From NCBI GenBank assembly GCA_018457305.1, contig JAGYHM010000017.1, positions 1 through 15,578 of the forward strand: a DNA stretch of 15,578 nucleotides. Reading direction: 5' to 3'. Below the pieces are notes generated by a model that saw nothing but the letters and a program-made list of their open reading frames with translations, had not been told where the DNA came from and did not search any database. A program made the position numbers and the translations under genes. This DNA comes from Fusobacterium sp. GTDB lineage: Bacteria; Fusobacteriota; Fusobacteriia; Fusobacteriales; Fusobacteriaceae. Of the stretch, positions 1 through 5,026 are shown one piece after another. Within the stretch, counting starts at the first letter, position 1. Every line of letters begins with the position of its first letter.

Positions 1-176
1 CTTGGTTTGCATGGAAAACCACTCGTAAAGAACGCATTTATTTTGGGCATTGGGCAGGCTTGCAAGCAAAAATTGATACGCCAAAAGTACGAGCCACTGA
101 TGCGGGGTGCGTATGGGGTGGTCGCTTATTGGCGTATCGGTTAGATGATGATAAAGTTTTTTCGGTGAGTGGGTAG
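1..176 (+). CDS. apaH: ApaH C-terminal fragment (symmetrical diadenosine tetraphosphatase), 5' end outside the window
   Basis: Frame 3 is open from base 3 to a TAG at 174-176 and reads FAWKTTRKERIYFGHW, then VRATDAGCVWGG, then LLAYRL. This matches the conserved C-terminal third of ApaH, the metallophosphatase that hydrolyses Ap4A to two ADP, including the FGHW and D-x-GC-x-WGG blocks. Only about 57 residues are visible; the catalytic N-terminal part would lie left of the window. Base composition (about 45-50% GC) and codons (GCG, CGC, CGG, GGG) differ sharply from everything right of base 560. ApaH of this type is typical of beta- and gammaproteobacteria; the wording looks most like Moraxellaceae from memory. 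It is therefore either a horizontally acquired remnant or an assembly junction. The stop lies 1 base from the convergent stop of the next gene. Confidence 0.82.
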   Translation, partial: WFAWKTTRKERIYFGHWAGLQAKIDTPKVRATDAGCVWGGRLLAYRLDDDKVFSVSG

Positions 177-177
177 T

Positions 178-540
178 TTATAAATTATTCAGAATTTTTG
201 CTAAACCGATTGGTCGTAATTCTTCAATTTTTTCTTGGGTATAATTTATAGTTTCTTCTATATTATCAATGGATTGTTGTAATTCATTTTGCTTTTCTGT
301 TAGTCGCTCAATGTCTGTATTTAAAGTTGCTATAGTTTCATCGGCTCTTGTTAAATTATCATCTATTTCTTTGGTGGCAGTTTCATAGCTTGCAATAGTT
401 GTGGTTACATTTGCACATTCATCAGCATTAAGTAAACAATAAGCAATCCCACCAACAGCGGTAACAGCCCCTACTGCCTGTATCTCTTGAGAGGTTTCTT
501 CATCAAAATTTTCACTAGCATATATTTTCTTTTCTTTCAT
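178..540 (-). CDS. Hypothetical 120-aa protein: hydrophobic Gly/Ala segment plus coiled coil
   Basis: I do not recognise the family. Residues 1-19 are charged (MKEKKIYASENFDEETSQE). Residues 22-37 are hydrophobic and rich in Gly, Ala and Val, with two nearby cysteines (C35, C42). Residues about 60-110 have the heptad-like pattern of a coiled coil rich in E, Q, N, T and L. There is no clear signal peptide because the hydrophobic stretch is preceded by acidic residues. GC is about 33%, between the ApaH tail and the AT-rich genes to the right. No convincing Shine-Dalgarno lies before the ATG at 540, unlike almost every other gene here. It starts 21 bases after the stop of the upstream minus-strand gene, so cotranscription is possible, but composition suggests it arrived with the ApaH fragment. 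A membrane-tethered coiled-coil protein is the safest description. Confidence 0.6.
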   Translation of the reverse strand: MKEKKIYASENFDEETSQEIQAVGAVTAVGGIAYCLLNADECANVTTTIASYETATKEIDDNLTRADETIATLNTDIERLTEKQNELQQSIDNIEETINYTQEKIEELRPIGLAKILNNL

Positions 541-561
541 TTGAAAACAACACTCTCACTT

Positions 562-1689
562 TTATTTATTTTCTAAATTTTCAAATTCATTTACTAACTT
601 TATAAAATCTTCTTTCTTAATTTGAGGAGATAAATAAGGTAAAATAAAACTTGAAATTTTTAAAATATTTTCTACATTAGCAAGATTAAAAACTATATTT
701 TCAAAAATACCAGAATCAAATAATATAGTTTTTAACTCTTCTTCTGGAATTTCATTAAGAAGCAAAGTCTTATTAGCAATAGAATTAGGACTATGTTTAT
801 AAGGTTCATCTAAATTTAAAATAGATTGTAGCATTGATGGAGACAAATATGAAATAATCTTCTTTTGAATATCACTAAATTTATTTTCAAATATGTTTAT
901 ATCAAAATTTTTATTTATGTTTTTAAATTCATTAAAATCTATTTCTATAATTAAATCTCTAAATCTAAAAAAATCTTTTAATAACTCCTGGCTTCCTTCA
1001 ATTTCTTTTAACTCATTGTAAACTCTAACTCTACAACTTTCTAAATATAAACTAAATATAAAATCTTCTATATAATCTTTTGTATTTTTTAACTTGTCTT
1101 TTTCTAAGTCTTCTTTTAGTTTAAACAAAGATTTTGGTGTTATTGCATTTTCTCCTTTTTCCCAATCACCAATATTGCTTCTGTCTGTAGTAAAATTACT
1201 TTTAGAAAAAGAAGTCTCTTTTTCTAACCATTCAAAAATTTCTCCTATTCTAAATTTATCAATTGACAAAAGTTTAATGATATAATTTTGAATAAATCTA
1301 TTCTTTAATTCTTCTATAAATTTTTCTTTTGTATATTTTTTACACTTTCTGCTCATCTCAAAAGATAACATTGACAATACTAAAGAAAACGATACTAAAT
1401 AAAAAAAACTTCTCTCATTCTCATTTAATTTATAATCAACTATATTTTCACATAAACTTTCTTCTAAAATTTTAAGTAAAAATTCTTTATGTTTTTTACT
1501 CAATAGTTTACTTAACTTTTCATTTTCTTCTATAACTTTAAAAAGATAATCAAATTGGTCTTCTATTGAAGTTTTATTTTTTCTTTTTAAGGACTTCTTA
1601 ACACTTTCTTGATGTACATCAGGTAAGAGAGGATTAATTTTCATAATATGAAAAAATTTATCCATTAAACTAATTTGTACTTTTTCCAT
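562..1689 (-). CDS. Hypothetical 375-aa protein with an XRE-like helix-turn-helix patch
   Basis: A long Lys/Glu/Asn/Ile-rich, mostly helical protein with AT-rich codons typical of the window. ATG at 1689 is chosen because AAGGGG (1696-1701) lies 6 bases upstream. Residues about 146-195 contain a stretch (RSNIGDWEKGENAITPKSL) resembling the last helices of Cro/C1-type domains, where an 'I..WE.G....P' pattern is common. That similarity is weak and the first half of such a domain is not obvious. Residues about 93-112 are hydrophobic (FFYLVSFSLVLSML) and could be a buried helix or a single membrane segment. No enzyme motif is visible. It is divergent from the NYN gene and shares a 209-base control region with it, which carries a palindrome over its probable -35 box. 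A regulator or an accessory/defence protein are both possible. Confidence 0.75.
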   Translation of the reverse strand: MEKVQISLMDKFFHIMKINPLLPDVHQESVKKSLKRKNKTSIEDQFDYLFKVIEENEKLSKLLSKKHKEFLLKILEESLCENIVDYKLNENERSFFYLVSFSLVLSMLSFEMSRKCKKYTKEKFIEELKNRFIQNYIIKLLSIDKFRIGEIFEWLEKETSFSKSNFTTDRSNIGDWEKGENAITPKSLFKLKEDLEKDKLKNTKDYIEDFIFSLYLESCRVRVYNELKEIEGSQELLKDFFRFRDLIIEIDFNEFKNINKNFDINIFENKFSDIQKKIISYLSPSMLQSILNLDEPYKHSPNSIANKTLLLNEIPEEELKTILFDSGIFENIVFNLANVENILKISSFILPYLSPQIKKEDFIKLVNEFENLENK

Positions 1690-1704
1690 AATTTTCCCCT
1701 TTAT

Positions 1705-1733
1705 AAAATAGGTCCCTTTTTACCACCTATTTT
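1705..1733 (-). promoter_or_regulatory. Hairpin in the 5' leader of the 375-aa gene
   Basis: Nine-base inverted repeat AAAATAGGT (1705-1713) and ACCTATTTT (1725-1733) with an 11-base loop. Read on the minus strand it sits inside the predicted leader and ends just upstream of the AAGGGG ribosome binding site, so it could influence translation. On the plus strand it is followed by a T-run and could act as a weak terminator, though no plus-strand gene ends here. Confidence 0.4.
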
Positions 1734-1766
1734 TTCTTGTCTTTTAAATTTTTTTATTTTATAATA

Positions 1767-1795
1767 TTTATAGTTGATATCACGTTTCATTACAA
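1767..1795 (-). promoter_or_regulatory. Predicted sigma-70-type promoter for the 375-aa gene
   Basis: On the minus strand a TTGTAA box (1790-1795) is followed by a 17-base spacer and TATAAA (1767-1772). This predicts a start near 1760 and a leader of about 70 bases before the ATG at 1689. The -35 box is contained in the 16-bp palindrome at 1789-1804. Confidence 0.55.
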
Positions 1796-1804
1796 TATTG
1801 TAAT
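1789..1804. promoter_or_regulatory. Perfect 16-bp palindrome, candidate operator
   Basis: ATTACAAT followed by ATTGTAAT, a perfect inverted repeat with no spacer. It lies between divergent genes and overlaps the -35 box of the minus-strand promoter. By symmetry it offers TTGTAA (1798-1803) to the plus strand, where TAAATA (1822-1827) follows after 18 bases. A repressor dimer bound here would be placed to affect both directions. AT-rich DNA yields chance palindromes, but one this long in this position is worth recording. Confidence 0.45.
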
Positions 1805-1852
1805 TCAAATTAAAAAATTCATAAATACTAAATAAATTTTATATGAAATTTT

Positions 1853-1880
1853 TTGTATTGTCAAAAAAATCATGTAAATA
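1853..1880 (+). promoter_or_regulatory. Possible promoter for the NYN/SMP pair
   Basis: TTGTAT (1853-1858), a 16-base spacer and TAAATA (1875-1880) precede the NYN gene. This would leave only a short leader. The alternative is TTGTAA (1798-1803) with TAAATA (1822-1827). The sequence alone does not decide between them. Confidence 0.3.
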
Positions 1881-1898
1881 AATTTAGAAGGAGGAAAA

Positions 1899-2633
1899 AT
1901 GAAATTACTTTTAATCGATGGTGAATATTTAAAAAATAATGGCGTGTCAAATAATGATTTAAGAGAATTTTTAAAAAAAGAATTTGGAAAATTATTCTAT
2001 CCAGATAAAATAATTTATTACACTGCAAATATGGATAGTCCAGAAAAAGAAAATTTAGAAACCAGCATTATAAATTTAAAAGTTAATAATAAAGGATATC
2101 TTCAAAAAGATAAAGAAAAAAATATTTCTCATCAAAAAGCAGTAGATGGATATATCATTGCTGATTTAACAGAAGCAAGTTTAACTGGACTTGTCAAAAA
2201 TGTATATCTAATAGCAGGTGATGGAGATTTAAAAGCTGGTGTTGAAAAAATTTATGAACATAAAAAAATTAGAGTTGAATTAATTGGCTATAAGGGAACT
2301 ATTTCTCCTCATTTAGAAGAACTTTGTAATGTTCATTTGTTAGATGAAAATAATGAAGTAATTAAAAAAGAAAATGATGAAAAAATTTCTATAATACTGA
2401 ACTCTAATAAAACAAATAAATTCATGGAACATTTAAAAAATATGTTTGAAGGTGAGAAAAAAGAATTATTAAGAAGTTCAGATATTGGAAGAATGTCAAA
2501 AAAATATTCTTTAACTTATGGAAAAGGAGAATTAAATAAGATTTTAAAATCTTTGGCAGAAAAAAATTTTATAACTCTTTCTAAAATTAAAGGTACAACT
2601 GATTACGAAATAAGTATTATAAAAAATAATTAA
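1899..2633 (+). CDS. NYN-domain (PIN-like) protein, putative ribonuclease, 244 aa
   Basis: The N-terminal 150 residues look like a NYN/LabA-type domain of the PIN nuclease superfamily. There is an opening strand with LLIDGEYL (Asp7, Glu9), a central AVDGYIIADL (Asp83, Asp89), and AGDGDLKAGV (Asp108, Asp110). These acidic residues are the expected metal-binding set, and related proteins are RNA nucleases or RNA-processing factors. Residues about 175-240 form a separate small domain (SSDIGRMSKKYSL, LNKILKSLAEKNFITL) resembling a winged-helix or LOTUS-like nucleic-acid-binding module, a common partner of NYN domains. ATG is fixed by AAGGAGG at 1888-1894. The next gene begins 17 bases after the stop, so the two are probably cotranscribed. 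The substrate cannot be inferred from sequence. Confidence 0.85.
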   Translation: MKLLLIDGEYLKNNGVSNNDLREFLKKEFGKLFYPDKIIYYTANMDSPEKENLETSIINLKVNNKGYLQKDKEKNISHQKAVDGYIIADLTEASLTGLVKNVYLIAGDGDLKAGVEKIYEHKKIRVELIGYKGTISPHLEELCNVHLLDENNEVIKKENDEKISIILNSNKTNKFMEHLKNMFEGEKKELLRSSDIGRMSKKYSLTYGKGELNKILKSLAEKNFITLSKIKGTTDYEISIIKNN

Positions 2634-2650
2634 ATAAGGGGGTAAAAATT

Positions 2651-2791
2651 ATGGCAACAAAAGGTACAAAAATGACACCAAGTGCAGCAAGTAGAATACA
2701 AAGTGCAGCAGCAAAATCAAATGGTGGACAAGTTTCAAAAGGAATTTTTTCTTCAAGAGCACAAAGCGCTGCTGCTAAAAATTCAAAATAA
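2651..2791 (+). CDS. 46-aa seed-maturation-protein (SMP)-like small protein
   Basis: A 46-codon gene from ATG 2651 to TAA 2789-2791, with a strong AAGGGGG ribosome binding site at 2636-2642. The product starts MATKGTKMTPSAA and contains SRIQSAAAK, NGGQVSKG and SSRAQSAAAK. This follows the pattern of the plant SMP/late-embryogenesis domain (PF04927), roughly A-A-R-I-Q-S-A-x-A-K/R...G-G-x-V-x-K-G-x-F-x-A-R-A-Q-S-A-A. The protein is almost entirely one such unit: basic, Ala/Ser/Lys-rich and probably disordered or helical only on binding. The domain is linked to desiccation tolerance in plants; its bacterial role is unknown to me. It is the last gene before a strong terminator and follows the NYN gene by 17 bases. 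The start is well supported and the family match is by eye. Confidence 0.8.
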   Translation: MATKGTKMTPSAASRIQSAAAKSNGGQVSKGIFSSRAQSAAAKNSK

Positions 2792-2796
2792 TTTAG

Positions 2797-2828
2797 AGAA
2801 AAAAGTAGGCTTAAGCCTACTTTTTTTA
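2797..2828. terminator. Bidirectional intrinsic terminator
   Basis: AAAAGTAGGC at 2801-2810 is followed directly by its complement at 2811-2820 and a run of T, with A residues on the other side. It ends the NYN/SMP transcript on the plus strand and the ribF transcript on the minus strand; the ribF stop is at 2826-2828. Confidence 0.85.
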
Positions 2829-3755
2829 TTTATTTTTTATAAATTCTTTCCATCGCTCAACATCATTTTTAATAGTATCTATAAGTTTTTCAACTGAATC
2901 AAATTTTTTCTCTTCTCTAAGATATTTAACAAGTTGAATATTTAATTTCTTACCATAAATATCTTCATTAAAATTTAAAATATGAACTTCTAAACTAAGT
3001 TCCCCCGGTTTTAATGTAGGATTTAAACCAACATTAACAACTCCATCAAGAACTTTATCTTCATTTTCTATCTTGACATAGGCACCATAAATTCCAAAAG
3101 GTGGATATAATCTATTTGCAATTTTTATATTTGCAGTAGGATAACCTAAAGTTCTTGCAATTTTTTTACCGTGAATAACCTCTCCAATTACATTTAAAGG
3201 ATGTCCTAAATATTTAACTGCTTCTTCAAATTTTGAATCTAAAATCAATTTTCTTATTAAAGATGAACTAACCACTTGATTATTCAAAGTAATTGGTGGA
3301 ATTTCATTTACTTTTATTCCATAAATTTCTGCAAGATATTTTAAATCAGAAGGTTTCCCCACTCCATCTTTTCCAAATGAAAAATTAAATCCAACAAAAA
3401 GTTCTTTGGCTTTTAATTTATTTTTTAAAATTTGTACAAATTCAAGTGGACTATACTCAGAAAAATTTTTATCAAAAGGTTGAAGTACAACATAATCTAC
3501 TCCTAAATTTTCCAATAAATATAATTTTTCTTCCACTGTATTGATATAATCAAAAGTTTTATTTTTTCTAATTATTTCCATTGGATGATTAAGAAAAGTA
3601 AAAACTACTGATTTCTTTTTCGCTTTTTTTGCTTTTATAACTGCATCTTTTATTAACATTTGATGCCCATAATGCACTCCATCAAAATTTCCTATTGCAA
3701 CAAAAGTATCTTCAAATTCAAATTTTGATGTAAGAATGTTATCTACTACTACCAT
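2826..3755 (-). CDS. ribF: Bifunctional riboflavin kinase / FAD synthetase
   Basis: Converts riboflavin to FMN and then FMN to FAD in the cytoplasm. The N-terminal adenylyltransferase half has the nucleotidyl-transferase signature GNFDGVHYGH (22-31) and the later VSSSLIRKLI (162-171). The C-terminal flavokinase half, from about residue 183, has GYPTANI (204-210), VNVGLNPTL (240-248) and LEVHIL (255-260). Length 309 aa is normal for the family. The ATG at 3755 has AGGAG about ten bases upstream, a slightly long spacing. It is the last gene of the minus-strand series membrane protein-polA-whiA-ribF and is separated from whiA by 173 bases holding GC-rich hairpin elements. Readthrough from whiA is plausible but not certain. 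No FMN riboswitch is visible in the upstream gap, which is taken up by the repeats. Confidence 0.95.
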   Translation of the reverse strand: MVVVDNILTSKFEFEDTFVAIGNFDGVHYGHQMLIKDAVIKAKKAKKKSVVFTFLNHPMEIIRKNKTFDYINTVEEKLYLLENLGVDYVVLQPFDKNFSEYSPLEFVQILKNKLKAKELFVGFNFSFGKDGVGKPSDLKYLAEIYGIKVNEIPPITLNNQVVSSSLIRKLILDSKFEEAVKYLGHPLNVIGEVIHGKKIARTLGYPTANIKIANRLYPPFGIYGAYVKIENEDKVLDGVVNVGLNPTLKPGELSLEVHILNFNEDIYGKKLNIQLVKYLREEKKFDSVEKLIDTIKNDVERWKEFIKNK

Positions 3756-3784
3756 TTTAATATTGCTCCTAACTATATTTTTTT

Positions 3785-3843
3785 GGCTCGCCCGACCTAT
3801 TGGTCTGCTCGCTCTTCGCGACGCGGCGGCGTCGCACTCACGC
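3785..3843 (-). repeat. GC-rich hairpin element 1a
   Basis: A GC-rich island in AT-rich surroundings. Read on the minus strand it holds GCGAGCAG, then a four-base stem GACC/GGTC around AATA (plus-strand positions 3794-3805), then CGGGCGAGCC. Next to it is a second strong hairpin, GCGACGC (3818-3824) with GCGTCGC (3829-3835) and a four-base loop. It belongs to the same family as the elements at 3861-3923, 4863-4917 and 11148-11210. Confidence 0.7.
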
Positions 3844-3860
3844 TTTTTTTGTTTTATTCT

Positions 3861-3923
3861 TGGGGTTTGGGGGCGTAGCCCCCACCAGAGAAGCGAGCAG
3901 TCCGTAAGGACGCTGCTCGCCCC
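3861..3923 (+). repeat. GC-rich hairpin element 1b
   Basis: Two hairpins in order. Module A is GGGGGC (3869-3874), loop GTA, GCCCCC (3878-3883). Module B is GCGAGCAG (3893-3900) pairing with CTGCTCGC (3913-3920), enclosing a small GTCC/GGAC stem with a GTAA loop. A T-run follows at 3925, so on the plus strand it could act as a terminator. It lies in the whiA-ribF gap, in inverted orientation to element 1a. Confidence 0.75.
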
Positions 3924-3928
3924 ATTTT

Positions 3929-4831
3929 TTAATTTTCTTCGTTTTCATCTTTAAGTAAAGATAAATAAATTTCTTCTATTCTTCTAAAACGATTTCTAAT
4001 TCCAGATTTAGAAATTTTTATCATATCTGCCAATTCTTGCAAAGAACTTTCTGGATTATTTAATCTCAAAAATGCTGCTTCTTCAAGAACGGGAGTTAAA
4101 TTATTTAAGCCCAATTTCTCTCCTATATACTTTATCATTTTTATCTGATTATTTCCAGTGTTTAATGTTTTTGTTTCATTGGCCACTTCCCAGTTCATTT
4201 CTCTTATTGTTTTATTTTTTAAATTTTTTATCATTGTCGTTTCTTCATACTCAAAAAAATGTTGCATAGCATCAATTAAAACTAAAATATCCATAATATC
4301 TTCCGAGTTTCTTAAATAAACTAAAATTTTATTTTTCTTTTTAGTTTTAAAAATTTTTTTCTTTTTATAATTTAAAATATTATAAACTTTATCTGCTATT
4401 TCTTCATTATCTAAAAAGAAATCTAAGGCGTATTCTTTTTCTGGAGATTTTATATAACCACAACTCAAAAAAATTCCTCTCAAATATCCTTTTAAAATTT
4501 CGTCGTTATGAATAATATCTAAATACGAAAAATTTAATTTTTCTATAAATTCTTTCAAATTTTTTTGTGGAAAAATTAAAATCGTATAGACATTATGTTC
4601 TTTAAAAACTTTTGAAACAGAATACTTTACTGTCATTTTTAAATTTGTAAATTTTTTGATAAGTTCATAAGTTCTTTTTGCAAAAATAGAATTTTCTATT
4701 TTTATTTCTATTTGATTATAAGAAATAGAATCTTTTGTTTCAAAAATTGCAGATAATTCTGCCAGTGCTTCTAATTCTGTAAGTGGATTTTTTTTTGTGA
4801 TTTCCGATTTTATAATAGTTGTGTAAGACAC
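3929..4831 (-). CDS. whiA: WhiA family DNA-binding regulator
   Basis: WhiA proteins combine a LAGLIDADG homing-endonuclease-like domain, catalytically inactive, with a C-terminal helix-turn-helix; they act in cell division or sporulation control in Gram-positive bacteria. Here YLRGIFLSCGYI (116-127) matches the family's 'LRGaFLagG' block, NWEVANETKTL (213-223) matches the 'N.e.AN..K.v' block, and residues 263-286 (LQELADM, then ISKSGIRNRFRRI) form the C-terminal HTH. Length 300 aa is typical. The start is GTG at 4829-4831 with AGGAGGG at 4837-4843. Elsewhere whiA usually follows yvcJ/rapZ and yvcK; here it sits between polA and ribF with GC-rich elements on both sides. It is distinctly Lys-rich at 155-168, which may add non-specific DNA affinity. 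Confidence 0.92.
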   Translation of the reverse strand: MSYTTIIKSEITKKNPLTELEALAELSAIFETKDSISYNQIEIKIENSIFAKRTYELIKKFTNLKMTVKYSVSKVFKEHNVYTILIFPQKNLKEFIEKLNFSYLDIIHNDEILKGYLRGIFLSCGYIKSPEKEYALDFFLDNEEIADKVYNILNYKKKKIFKTKKKNKILVYLRNSEDIMDILVLIDAMQHFFEYEETTMIKNLKNKTIREMNWEVANETKTLNTGNNQIKMIKYIGEKLGLNNLTPVLEEAAFLRLNNPESSLQELADMIKISKSGIRNRFRRIEEIYLSLLKDENEEN

Positions 4832-4862
4832 TATTTCCCTCCTAAATAATTATTTTTCTTTT

Positions 4863-4917
4863 GGCTCGCCCGCTTCACTGCTCGCCCTTATGGTCGGGGC
4901 TATCGCCCCGACACCCT
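4863..4917 (-). repeat. GC-rich hairpin element 2a
   Basis: Minus-strand reading gives AGGGTGTCGGGGC, loop GATA, GCCCCGACC (hairpin arms at 4893-4900 and 4905-4912), then GGGCGAGCAG, TGAAG and CGGGCGAGCC. It has modules A and B in the same order as the element at 11148-11210, but the small inner stem of module B is reduced to a short linker. It lies in the polA-whiA gap. Confidence 0.72.
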
Positions 4918-4946
4918 CTTTAACAAAAATTTTAAATTTTATAAAA

Positions 4947-5018
4947 CGGGGTTTGGGGCGGAGCCCCAAGCCTCGCAGAGTGGGAAACAGTGAGCGTGAG
5001 CGAACGCAGTTTCCCCCA
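4947..5018 (+). repeat. GC-rich hairpin element 2b
   Basis: Module A is present as TTGGGGC (4953-4959), loop GGA, GCCCCAA (4963-4969). It is followed by a divergent second hairpin, GGGAAAC (4982-4988) with GTTTCCC (5009-5015), enclosing GCGT/ACGC. A T-run begins at 5022. It is inverted relative to element 2a and directly follows the polA stop when read on the minus strand. Confidence 0.7.
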
Positions 5019-5026
5019 AGCTTTTT

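Noticed and set aside
178..540. Double-glycine bacteriocin precursor
   Set aside because: AVGG is present but the leader spacing of E, L/I and V residues before a GG or GA site is off, the coiled coil is unlike a bacteriocin, and no peptidase-ABC transporter is nearby.
1094..1285. Plus-strand gene inside the 375-aa gene
   Set aside because: It is antisense to a better supported frame, has no ribosome binding site and its composition mirrors the other strand.
3893..3920. Possible tRNA or small structured RNA gene
   Set aside because: The hairpins are strong but there is no cloverleaf, T-loop sequence or CCA-like end; they fit a repeat family better.
3785..5018. CRISPR-like array
   Set aside because: The repeated units differ in length and orientation, are hundreds of bases apart and have no regular spacers or cas genes.
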